A DNA stretch of 6,239 bases from Bacteroidia bacterium (GCA_026000155.1 BNYG01000066.1:1-6239); one strand, 5' to 3'. Positions 1 to 5,933 are shown, counted from the first letter of the stretch. Notes: a model not told the origin generated them from the letters alone. Translations and numbers: made by a program.

Positions 1-4
1 ACAA

Positions 5-35
5 AAAGCTGCTCCAATCCTATTGGAACAGCTTT
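5..35 (-). terminator. Hairpin terminator, minus-strand polarity
   Basis: AAAGCTG (5-11) and TCCAAT (13-18) pair with ATTGGA (22-27) and CAGCTTT (29-35) around a 3-nt loop, with one C/A mismatch. Read on the minus strand, the stem ends in a run of five T (7-3), which fits a Rho-independent terminator. On the plus strand only three T follow, so leftward termination is better supported. It could end the transcript of the CoA-transferase gene, about 260 bp upstream in that direction, or a short minus-strand RNA started near 213. It might also act bidirectionally with a gene beyond the left edge. Confidence 0.55.
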
Positions 36-90
36 CTACATGTATGTTACAAGCGCTTAACGCGCTATTATTTAGTTGTTTATGAGAACA

Positions 91-113
91 TCTCTCTCTC
101 TCTCTCTCTCTCT
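91..113. repeat. (TC)11 dinucleotide microsatellite
   Basis: Eleven uninterrupted TC units plus a final T lie in non-coding DNA. Such tracts change length by slipped-strand mispairing. No coding frame or obvious promoter spacer in the window depends on this one, so a phase-variation role is not shown. It would read as GA repeats in any leftward transcript. Confidence 0.95.
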
Positions 114-218
114 AACAAAATATTCCTAACATCCAAATTTTGAATGTTAAAATTTACATTAAAAGAACTATTTTTTAGAGAAATATGCACAACTTTGTCT
201 TTTTACGTGTTCGGACTG

Positions 219-252
219 CAAAAGTAATTAAAAATTCGGAATAACCGCCAAA
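219..252 (-). promoter_or_regulatory. Possible minus-strand promoter
   Basis: On the minus strand TACTTTTG (226-219) matches the Bacteroidetes -7 consensus TAnnTTTG, and a TTTG (252-249) lies 22 nt upstream, slightly beyond the usual 19-21 nt spacing. The predicted start is near 213, reading left. It sits just past the end of the CoA-transferase gene, so it would drive either a short RNA ending at the hairpin at 5-35 or a gene outside the window. Confidence 0.35.
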
Positions 253-293
253 AAAATTAAAAATTAACGTGCAGATTGCGGATAACGGCAAGT

Positions 294-1787
294 TTATTTA
301 TAATCTTCCCAATTCACATTCCGCATATCCCCGGTTTTAATGAATGTAGAATGGAAAGCCAAGGCGGCATTTACATTCTGAGGCGTATGCCCTTTTACAC
401 CCAATTGCAGGTATTTCCGTAAAATATCTTTGTATTCGGGATCCACGCAGTTTTCAATAATCGTTTCCGCCCGTTGAACAGGGGAAAGGCCTCTTAAATC
501 AGCCACACCATGTTCCGTAATCAGGATTTTGACCGAATGTTCGCTGTGATCCGTATGGGAAACCATCGGGACAATCGACGATATTTTTCCTCCTTTGGCA
601 GTAGAAGGCGTTGTGAAAATCGAAAGGTAAGCGTTGCGGCAGAAATCGCCCGAACCGCCGATACCGTTCATCATTTTGGTACCTAACACATGCGAAGAAT
701 TGATATTTCCGAAAATATCCGCTTCCAATGCTGTATTAATAGATATCAAGCCCAAGCGGCGGGCAATCTCCGGATTATTGGAAATTTCCTGCGGACGAAG
801 CAGGAATTTTTGTTTGAAGAAATCCAAATCGGCATATACCGCTTCCAATACAGGCGAAGTCAAAGATAAGGAACAGCCGCTGGCAAATTTCACCCGTCCC
901 TGTTTCATCAAGTCAATGACCGAATCCTGAATGACTTCCGTATAAATTTCAAAGGCAGGAATTTCTTTATTCAAGCCCATGGCGCCCAATACGGCATTCG
1001 CCACATTGCCTACTCCCGATTGCACCGGCAAGAAAGAAGACGGAATGCGGCCGGCTTTCATTTCTTTGTACAAGAAATCGGCTACATTCTGACCGATTTG
1101 GCTCGTCACCTCATCTACCGGAGTAAACGGCTTGATTTCGTTGGGAAGATGGGTTTCTACAATACCGATGATTTTTTTCGGATCGATTTGTACATACGGC
1201 GAACCGATTTTGTCGCTGGGCGAATAAATCGGAATCTCCCGGCGATAAGGCGGATCGGCAGGTTCATAAATATCATGCATCCCTACCAAACTTTTCGGAT
1301 GGTAGCTGTTCAACTCTAAAATAATCTTATCAGCTAAGTTCGCAATGGTCGGGGAAATACCCACCGCCGAAGTCAGGACGGCTTTACCGTCATCGCTAAT
1401 ATCGCATACTTCAATAATGGCATAATCCGGTTTGGGAAGAAATCCGTAACGCAAATATTGGGGCAATTCCGATAAATGCAAATCAAAATACTGCATATCA
1501 TGGTTGTTCAATGCCGCCCGCGAATCAACATTCGACTGATAAGGCGTACGGAATTTAATCGCATTCGCCCGCGACAATACACCATCGGCCGATTCGCCGG
1601 TGGACGCGCCGGTGTACATTCCTACTTTGAAAGGATTGCCTTTTGCATGCTCTTCTTCCGCTTTTTTAGCCAGTGCTGTCGGTACAGCTTTAGGACATCC
1701 GGTTGCAGTAAAACCACTTAGACTAATGATGTCGTCGTTCTTAATCAAACTTGCAGCCTCTTCGGCTGTCATTTTTTTATAAGCCAT
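294..1787 (-). CDS. Acetyl-CoA hydrolase / succinyl-CoA:acetate CoA-transferase family protein
   Basis: This 497-aa cytoplasmic enzyme belongs to the Cat1/Ach1/AarC family, which moves CoA between acyl-CoA and a carboxylate (succinate, acetate or propionate). In Bacteroidales fermenters it would link acetyl-CoA or propionyl-CoA to succinyl-CoA. The length is normal for a full-length member. Visible motifs are QSGVGNVANAV (256-266, glycine-rich CoA/oxyanion loop), YTEVIQDS (282-289, with Glu284 the likely catalytic glutamate that forms the glutamyl-CoA intermediate), EADIFGNINSSHV (355-367), and the family signature NGIGGSGDF (374-382) followed by TEHGVADLRG (424-433). The ATG at 1785-1787 begins MAYKKMTAEEAA, as expected. 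The leader is A/T-rich with no clear Shine-Dalgarno. The gene is divergent from pheT. The family is certain, but the preferred acyl group cannot be read from the sequence; hydrolase, succinyl-CoA:acetate and propionyl-CoA:succinate activities are all possible. Confidence 0.93.
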   Translation of the reverse strand: MAYKKMTAEEAASLIKNDDIISLSGFTATGCPKAVPTALAKKAEEEHAKGNPFKVGMYTGASTGESADGVLSRANAIKFRTPYQSNVDSRAALNNHDMQYFDLHLSELPQYLRYGFLPKPDYAIIEVCDISDDGKAVLTSAVGISPTIANLADKIILELNSYHPKSLVGMHDIYEPADPPYRREIPIYSPSDKIGSPYVQIDPKKIIGIVETHLPNEIKPFTPVDEVTSQIGQNVADFLYKEMKAGRIPSSFLPVQSGVGNVANAVLGAMGLNKEIPAFEIYTEVIQDSVIDLMKQGRVKFASGCSLSLTSPVLEAVYADLDFFKQKFLLRPQEISNNPEIARRLGLISINTALEADIFGNINSSHVLGTKMMNGIGGSGDFCRNAYLSIFTTPSTAKGGKISSIVPMVSHTDHSEHSVKILITEHGVADLRGLSPVQRAETIIENCVDPEYKDILRKYLQLGVKGHTPQNVNAALAFHSTFIKTGDMRNVNWEDYK

Positions 1788-1842
1788 TTTAATTTTATTG
1801 TATTTAACAAATTGGGTTAACTAAATTTTTAAAAAAATCATG

Positions 1843-1850
1843 CAAAGGTA
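1843..1850 (-). promoter_or_regulatory. -7 box for the CoA-transferase gene
   Basis: On the minus strand TACCTTTG is a perfect TAnnTTTG match, with TACCTTTGCA identical to the promoter at 5870-5879. The predicted start is near 1836, which gives a leader of about 50 nt. I see no clear TTTG -33 element at the expected distance. The box lies 23 bp from the opposing pheT -7 box, so polymerases on the two promoters may interfere. Confidence 0.55.
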
Positions 1851-1873
1851 CAACTATTCTCCTATTATTTTAT

Positions 1874-1881
1874 TACTTTTG
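1874..1881 (+). promoter_or_regulatory. -7 box for pheT
   Basis: TACTTTTG matches TAnnTTTG 38 bp before the pheT ATG. The predicted start is near 1888, giving a leader of about 30 nt. A short purine stretch AAAGG (1913-1917) sits almost against the ATG, too close for a typical ribosome site. No convincing -33 TTTG is seen. Confidence 0.5.
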
Positions 1882-1918
1882 CCCATTATTTTTGAAATTA
1901 TAAGAAACATATAAAGGT

Positions 1919-4456
1919 ATGAATATTTCATATAACTGGTTGAAAGATTACATCTCATTCAATCTATCCCCGGAACAATTATCGGATGCCTTAACTTCGA
2001 TCGGTTTGGAAACCGGAAGCATCGAAGAAGTAGAAACGGTGAAAGGCGGATTGAAAGGCTTGATAATCGGTCGTGTACTCACGTGCGAAGAGCATCCCAA
2101 CTCCGACCATTTGCATGTCACCACGGTGGATTTAGGAACCGGCGAACCGCAGCAAATCGTTTGCGGAGCGCCCAATGTGGCTGCCGGACAAAAAGTGGTA
2201 GTAGCAACGGTCGGTACCGTCTTGTATTCCGGAGACGAATCGTTCACCATCAAAAAATCCAAAATACGGGGCATCGAATCCAACGGCATGATTTGTGCGG
2301 AAGATGAAATAGGTATCGGAACCGGCCACGAAGGAATTATCGTCCTCCCCGAAGACGCTAAAGCCGGCACTCCGGCAAGCGAGTATTATAAGGTGGAAAG
2401 CGATTATGTCCTGGAAGTGGATATTACGCCCAACCGGATTGATGCAGCCTCGCATTACGGCGTAGCAAGAGATTTATATGCCTATTTGCAAGCACATACC
2501 CCGGACACGACAACCGGCGACGGTAGAGACAAGGCATGCCTTGTCTCTACGATAAACAAACCATTGGTGGACGCATTTCAAATTGAAGACAAATCGGCAG
2601 CAGTGACGGTAGAAGTAGAAAATCCCTTAGCATGTCCACGCTATACAGCCGTTACAATCAAAAACATCGAAGTAAAAGCAAGTCCCGACTGGTTGAAAAA
2701 CCGTTTGGAAACCATCGGCATCCGTTCGATAAACAATGTTGTCGATGTTACGAATTACATTTTGCACGAAACCGGGCAACCGCTTCATGCTTTTGATGTC
2801 AGCAAAATCAAAGGCAATAAAGTGATCGTCAAAACCCTTCCCGACGGAACGCCTTTTGTCACCTTGGATGGGGTGGAAAGAAAACTGTCGGACAAAGATT
2901 TGATGATTTGCAACACGGAAGGCGGTATGTGCATCGGCGGCGTTTTCGGCGGTTTGGATTCCGGCGTGACCGAAACGACCAAAGATGTATTTCTGGAATC
3001 GGCTTATTTCAATCCGTCCTGGATACGCAAAACGGCTCGCCGGCATGGCTTAAATACCGACGCTTCGTTCCGTTTTGAGCGGGGCGCCGACCCAAACAAT
3101 ACTTTGTATGTCTTGAAGCGTGCGGCGCTCCTAATCAAAGAAGTAGCCGGCGGAACCATTACCGGGGAAATCCAGGATGTGTATCCGCTGAAAATCAACA
3201 ATCCGGTGGTGGAACTGAGTATCCAAAAAGTCAGCGATTTAACAGGCAAATATATTCCGGAAACAACGATTGAAAGCATTCTCAAAAGTCTGGAAATAGA
3301 AATTTTACAGAAGTCTGTCATTGCGGGCTTGACCCGCAATCCCCTGCAAAGCGATGCTGTGTGGACACTAAGCGTTCCGACCTACCGCGTGGATGTAACC
3401 CGGGATGTGGATGTGATAGAAGATATTCTGCGGATTTACGGATACAACAACATAGAAGTAGGCGAAGAAGTGAAATCCACCCTTTCCTATCAAACGCCTG
3501 TGGACCGGAGTTACGAATTGCAAAACATTCTATCTGAACAATTGACGGGCGCCGGTTTCAATGAAATTCTAAATAATTCCCTGACTTCGGGTTCATTTTA
3601 TGACGGATTAACGTCTTTCCCGAAACAGAATTGCGTATTATTGCGAAATCCGTTAAGCGCCGATTTGGATGTTATGCGCCAGACTTTATTGTTCGGCGGA
3701 TTGGAATCGATCGTCTATAACCGCAACCGCAAAAATCCGGATTTGAAATTTTATGAATTCGGCAATACCTATTTTCATCTTCCCGAAAGGCTGAAAGAAA
3801 ATGATTACCTGACCGCCATTAAAGAAGAATTCAAATTGGCTTTGTGGCTCACCGGCAATTCGGTGACCAACAGTTGGATTCATCCGGTGGAAAAATCGTC
3901 TGTTTATGAATTGAAGGCATACGTGGAAAATATCCTGTTTCGCTTGGGTATTTCTTCCAGGAAAATCGTTTACAAGTCGTTTACAAATGATATTTTCGCA
4001 GCAGGTTTGTCCGTCGAAACCGTTTCCGGCAAACAAGCAGGCGTTTTAGGGGTTATTCAAAAAAACATCTGCAAAAAGTTCGATATCAATGCCGAAGTTT
4101 ATTTCGCCGAATTGAATTGGGAAGTTTTGATGAAGGAAAACAAGAATTTGAAACTCAAGCAGACCGAGATATCCAAATTTCACCCGGTAAAAAGAGATTT
4201 AGCTTTGTTGTTGGATAAAAACGTTACCTTTGCAGAAATTGAAAAAATAGCTTATCAAACCGATAAGAAGATTTTGAAAGAAGTCAGCCTGTTTGATGTA
4301 TATGAAGGCAAAAATCTGCCGGAAGGCAAAAAATCGTATGCCGTAAGTTTCACTTTACAAGATGAAGAAAAAACATTGAACGATAAACAGATAGATGCGC
4401 TTATGTCGCGTATCCAAAAAACATTGGAAGAAAAATTAAACGCACAACTAAGATAA
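1919..4456 (+). CDS. pheT: Phenylalanine--tRNA ligase beta subunit, carrying two repeat-encoded insertions
   Basis: This is the beta subunit of the cytoplasmic alpha2-beta2 enzyme that charges tRNA-Phe; the catalytic alpha subunit (pheS) is not in the window. Domains in order are the N-terminal region with an EMAP-like tRNA-binding OB fold (about 45-151, GRVLTCEEHPNSDHLHVT), the B3/B4 editing domain (about 225-410, with QPLHAFD at 287-293 and GGVFGGLDSG at 340-349), the B5 domain (about 425-515, ending EDILRIYGYNNIE), the catalytic-like core (about 525-745), and the FDX-ACB anticodon-binding domain (about 753-845). At 845 aa it is longer than the roughly 800-820 aa I expect. The excess falls in two loops whose DNA is palindromic repeat: about residues 195-215 (GRDKACLVST at 202-211) and about 464-480 (SVIAGLTRNPL at 466-476). 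Where E. coli PheT has GGE in the editing site this has GGLD; I recall the same in Bacteroides, so I take it as lineage-wide. The reading frame is otherwise intact, so the protein is probably functional. Confidence 0.97.
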   Translation: MNISYNWLKDYISFNLSPEQLSDALTSIGLETGSIEEVETVKGGLKGLIIGRVLTCEEHPNSDHLHVTTVDLGTGEPQQIVCGAPNVAAGQKVVVATVGTVLYSGDESFTIKKSKIRGIESNGMICAEDEIGIGTGHEGIIVLPEDAKAGTPASEYYKVESDYVLEVDITPNRIDAASHYGVARDLYAYLQAHTPDTTTGDGRDKACLVSTINKPLVDAFQIEDKSAAVTVEVENPLACPRYTAVTIKNIEVKASPDWLKNRLETIGIRSINNVVDVTNYILHETGQPLHAFDVSKIKGNKVIVKTLPDGTPFVTLDGVERKLSDKDLMICNTEGGMCIGGVFGGLDSGVTETTKDVFLESAYFNPSWIRKTARRHGLNTDASFRFERGADPNNTLYVLKRAALLIKEVAGGTITGEIQDVYPLKINNPVVELSIQKVSDLTGKYIPETTIESILKSLEIEILQKSVIAGLTRNPLQSDAVWTLSVPTYRVDVTRDVDVIEDILRIYGYNNIEVGEEVKSTLSYQTPVDRSYELQNILSEQLTGAGFNEILNNSLTSGSFYDGLTSFPKQNCVLLRNPLSADLDVMRQTLLFGGLESIVYNRNRKNPDLKFYEFGNTYFHLPERLKENDYLTAIKEEFKLALWLTGNSVTNSWIHPVEKSSVYELKAYVENILFRLGISSRKIVYKSFTNDIFAAGLSVETVSGKQAGVLGVIQKNICKKFDINAEVYFAELNWEVLMKENKNLKLKQTEISKFHPVKRDLALLLDKNVTFAEIEKIAYQTDKKILKEVSLFDVYEGKNLPEGKKSYAVSFTLQDEEKTLNDKQIDALMSRIQKTLEEKLNAQLR
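2523..2550. repeat. Perfect 28-bp palindrome inside pheT
   Basis: GTAGAGACAAGGCA (2523-2536) is followed directly by its exact reverse complement (2537-2550), with no loop. It lies in frame in pheT and encodes GRDKACLVST (202-211), between the N-terminal region and the B3/B4 domain. That linker is clearly longer than the matching segment of E. coli or Bacteroides PheT as I remember them. The half-site resembles GTAGAGAC-type palindromes that I recall as dispersed repeats in several phyla. I read it as an interspersed palindromic element that entered the gene in frame. Confidence 0.85.
3315..3343. repeat. Interspersed palindromic repeat, copy 1 (inside pheT B5 domain)
   Basis: The arms ATTGCGGG (3320-3327) and CCCGCAAT (3333-3340) flank the loop CTTGA. 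The 29 nt at 3315-3343 are identical to 4468-4496 in the pheT-yebC gap. It encodes SVIAGLTRNPL in frame, in a B5-domain loop that is about 11-13 residues longer than in E. coli or Bacteroides PheT as I recall them. Identity to an intergenic copy shows that this is a dispersed element and not native pheT sequence. Confidence 0.9.
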
Positions 4457-4467
4457 TAAAAAACACC

Positions 4468-4559
4468 CTGTCATTGCGGGCTTGACCCGCAATCCCACGA
4501 CGTCCGTTAATAAGTGATTAACGATTAGCAGGGGATTGCGCGTCAAGCGCGCAATGACA
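4468..4559. repeat. Inverted pair of the same palindromic repeat (copies 2 and 3)
   Basis: Copy 2 (4468-4496) is identical over 29 nt to the repeat inside pheT. Copy 3 (4532-4559) is the same element in opposite orientation, with stem ATTGCGCG/CGCGCAAT in place of ATTGCGGG/CCCGCAAT. The spacer contains its own 7-bp hairpin, CGTTAAT (4505-4511) with ATTAACG (4517-4523). Head-to-head pairs like this resemble the composite REP/BIME arrangement of enterobacteria. The pair fills nearly all of the pheT-yebC gap and ends 14 nt before the yebC start. It may form one long hairpin in the mRNA that affects stability, partial termination or yebC translation; there is no T run, so it is not a standard terminator. 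Confidence 0.9.
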
Positions 4560-4573
4560 CAATTAACAATGAT

Positions 4574-5290
4574 ATGGGAAGAGCATTTGAATACCGGAAA
4601 GCAACGAAAATGAAAAGGTGGGGCAACATGGCCCGTGTATTTACCAAACTCGGCAAACAAATTACGATTGCCGTGAAAGAAGGAGGTGCCGACCCCGATA
4701 CCAACCCGCGTTTGCGTGTTTTGGTACAGCAATCGAAAAAGGAAAACATGCCGAAGGAAAACGTGGAAAGAGCCATCAAAAAAGCGACCTCCAAAGATGC
4801 GGCAGATTACAAGGAAATCAACTACGAAGGTTACGGCCCGCACGGAATCGCCATTTTCGTGGAAACGGCAACGGACAACAATATGCGTACCGTGGCGAAT
4901 GTACGCAGTTATTTCAATAAATTCGGCGGCGCCTTAGGCACCAGCGGCAGCTTGCAATTCCTGTTCGACCACAAATGCGTATTCAAAATCGCTCCCAAAG
5001 AAGGGATTGATTTGGACGAATTGGAATTGGAACTGATTGATTTTGGGGTAGATGAAATTGATTTTGACGAAGAAGAAAATGAAGTGTTGCTTTATGGTGA
5101 ATTTCAATCCAACTCCGCTATTCAAAAATACTTGGAAGAAAACGGCTACGAGATCCACAGCGCCGAATTTGAATGGATTCCCAACGATTATAAGGATGTA
5201 ACCGACGAACAACGCGCTTCCGTTGAAAAATTAATTGATAAAATTGAAGAAGACGAAGACGTGCAAAACGTTTTCCACAATATGAAGTGA
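4574..5290 (+). CDS. yebC: YebC/PmpR/TACO1 family translation or regulatory factor
   Basis: This 238-aa cytoplasmic protein is full length for the YebC family. Members have been described as DNA-binding regulators (PmpR) and, for mitochondrial TACO1 and bacterial YebC proteins, as translation factors that help ribosomes through difficult, proline-rich stretches. Visible hallmarks are the basic N-terminal domain (1-75, MGRAFEYRKATKMKRWGNMA then FTKLGKQITIAVKEGG), the family core YEGYGPHGIAIFVETATDN (84-102), RTVANVRSYFNKFGG (105-119) with LGTSGSLQFLF (121-131), and an acidic third domain ending DEDVQNVFHNMK (227-238). The ATG at 4574 is chosen because Bacteroidetes homologs begin MGRAFE(Y/F)RKA; internal Met codons at residues 13 and 19 would remove conserved sequence. 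No Shine-Dalgarno is apparent. It follows pheT in the same direction after a repeat-filled gap and probably shares its transcript. Confidence 0.95.
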   Translation: MGRAFEYRKATKMKRWGNMARVFTKLGKQITIAVKEGGADPDTNPRLRVLVQQSKKENMPKENVERAIKKATSKDAADYKEINYEGYGPHGIAIFVETATDNNMRTVANVRSYFNKFGGALGTSGSLQFLFDHKCVFKIAPKEGIDLDELELELIDFGVDEIDFDEEENEVLLYGEFQSNSAIQKYLEENGYEIHSAEFEWIPNDYKDVTDEQRASVEKLIDKIEEDEDVQNVFHNMK

Positions 5291-5314
5291 AACAAAATAA
5301 AAATAGTATAATTT

Positions 5315-5376
5315 TCATCGGATGTCTCGACTCCGCTTCGCGTCTTGTCGAGCGAAGCCGAGACATCTAATGATGA
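5315..5376. repeat. Long imperfect hairpin of a third repeat family, downstream of yebC
   Basis: GATGTCTCG (5321-5329) pairs with CGAGACATC (5359-5367). After a 5-nt bulge (5330-5334), GCTTCGC (5335-5341) pairs with GCGAAGC (5352-5358) around a 10-nt loop. Outside an internal loop, TCATC (5315-5319) pairs with GATGA (5372-5376). It starts 25 bp after the yebC stop and has no T run, so it may protect the mRNA 3' end but is not a typical terminator. The GATGTCTCGA core looks like a dispersed repeat that I associate with Bacteroidetes genomes; no second copy lies in this window. Confidence 0.75.
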
Positions 5377-5432
5377 CCGTTAAATAGCTAATTTTTTATA
5401 ACAGCTCAATGTAAAAAATAATATTATTATTT

Positions 5433-5464
5433 TTTGGCTATTACAAAAATAATAACTAATTTTG
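5433..5464 (+). promoter_or_regulatory. Bacteroidetes-type promoter upstream of the structured-RNA region
   Basis: A TTTG -33 element (5433-5436) and a perfect TAnnTTTG -7 box, TAATTTTG (5457-5464), are separated by 20 nt, within the usual 19-21 nt spacing. It is the best two-part promoter in the window. Transcription would start near 5471, directly at the hairpin at 5471-5496, and no coding sequence follows. This points to a non-coding transcript. Confidence 0.6.
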
Positions 5465-5470
5465 TATGAT

Positions 5471-5496
5471 ATTTCATAACAAGCGAGTTATGAAAT
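5471..5496 (+). terminator. 10-bp perfect hairpin followed by a T run
   Basis: ATTTCATAAC (5471-5480) pairs fully with GTTATGAAAT (5487-5496) around the loop AAGCGA, followed by AG and six T (5499-5504). It has the form of an intrinsic terminator but is A/T-rich. It could end the pheT-yebC transcript about 180 nt after yebC. It also begins exactly where the upstream promoter should start transcription, so it could instead be the 5' hairpin or attenuator of that RNA. Confidence 0.5.
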
Positions 5497-5536
5497 AGTT
5501 TTTTATATAATTAAATAAAGGCGTTTTAGCTTTTTC

Positions 5537-5684
5537 TTGTAACAAGAAATCTTCACAATTTCATATTCACAAGAAATAAGTTTAGTAAACGTCCACGTAA
5601 AAGCGTGGACTTATTAACTTGTTTGTGAATATGGGTAGTGAAGAACCTCTTGTTGCAAACGTGAAGAGTTGATAAGTTCCACGC
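5537..5684 (+). ncRNA. Candidate structured non-coding RNA with two competing folds
   Basis: Fold A is a 122-nt rod of stacked helices: 5537-5547 with 5648-5658 (11 bp, one G-U), CTTCAC (5551-5556) with GTGAAG (5638-5643), CATATTCAC (5562-5570) with GTGAATATG (5625-5633), AAGTT (5578-5582) with AACTT (5616-5620), and GTCCACG (5591-5597) with CGTGGAC (5604-5610) around a 6-nt loop. Fold B pairs 5603-5619 with 5667-5684 (17 bp, one G-U, one bulged T), which breaks the tip of fold A; a second GTGAAG (5661-5666) can also capture CTTCAC. No open reading frame explains this symmetry. A good promoter lies upstream. The rod shape would suit a 6S-like RNA, and the exclusive folds would suit a regulatory leader, but I do not recognise the family. 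The strand is inferred from the promoter. The 3' end is unknown. Confidence 0.45.
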
Positions 5685-5730
5685 TACCACTTTTTAAACC
5701 GCTTCTTCGGGACTTGGGAGCAATAAAATC

Positions 5731-5768
5731 CATTATTGCATGTACAATTAATCGCTTCATTATTGCAT
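5731..5768. repeat. 11-bp direct repeat CATTATTGCAT
   Basis: CATTATTGCAT occurs at 5731-5741 and 5758-5768, 27 bp apart. The first copy can also pair with GCAATAA (5720-5726) to make a 7-bp hairpin. The second copy sits 3 bp before the palindrome at 5772-5792. It may be a chance repeat in A/T-rich DNA or a footprint of a past insertion. Confidence 0.6.
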
Positions 5769-5771
5769 ATG

Positions 5772-5792
5772 GGGGCGAATTCGATTCGCCCC
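5772..5792. repeat. Palindrome of a fourth repeat family
   Basis: GGGGCGAAT (5772-5780) and ATTCGCCCC (5784-5792) are perfect arms around the loop TCG. It is a sharply G/C-rich island in A/T-rich DNA. The GGGGCGAAT...ATTCGCCCCTAC form is one I recall as a dispersed palindrome in Bacteroidetes and other phyla. There is no T run on the side needed for a terminator. Confidence 0.75.
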
Positions 5793-5869
5793 TACGATGC
5801 TGAAAAAAAAATTAAAGTTAAAATTTCCAAAAAACAGGTTAAAAAATAGGTTTATTAAAAAAATTTGCC

Positions 5870-5877
5870 TACCTTTG
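5870..5877 (+). promoter_or_regulatory. -7 box with no gene behind it
   Basis: TACCTTTG is a perfect TAnnTTTG match, and TACCTTTGCA equals the CoA-transferase -7 region on the other strand. The predicted start is near 5884. No good -33 TTTG is present at 19-21 nt. The next features downstream are a hairpin with T9 (5906-5933) and the inverted-repeat element, so the promoter has no visible gene within the window. Confidence 0.5.
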
Positions 5878-5905
5878 CATCGTTAAACTTTAGTCCAAAA
5901 AACGC

Positions 5906-5933
5906 TGTCACTTCTTAAGTGACATTTTTTTTT
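5906..5933 (+). terminator. Hairpin plus T9 terminator at the left end of the inverted-repeat element
   Basis: TGTCACTT (5906-5913) pairs with AAGTGACA (5917-5924) around CTT and is followed at once by nine T (5925-5933). This is the most standard intrinsic terminator in the window on the plus strand. It would stop transcripts from the promoter at 5870 after about 50 nt. The hairpin doubles as the left inverted repeat of the element at 5907-6210. Confidence 0.65.

Noticed and set aside
52..66. Small inverted repeat AGCGC/GCGCT
   Set aside because: Five base pairs with no T run or neighbouring gene signal is expected by chance.
128..148. Weak hairpin AACAT...ATGTT in A/T-rich DNA
   Set aside because: The stem is short and mismatched with a tight loop. 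The hairpin at 5-35 is a far better terminator.
340..349. PheT residues 340-349 (GGVFGGLDSG) lack the GGE glutamate of the E. coli editing site
   Set aside because: Positions here are protein residues. I recall the same GGLD in Bacteroides PheT, so it is probably a lineage trait and not a defect of this gene.
2132..3339. Several antisense frames of 65-140 codons opposite pheT
   Set aside because: They are mirror frames of a strongly conserved gene, with no promoter, start context or recognisable domains.
4448..4843. Antisense frame of 131 codons over the pheT-yebC gap with peptides such as RLTRNPL and LRVKPAMTG
   Set aside because: The peptide-like motifs come from translating the palindromic repeats. 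The rest is antisense to yebC.
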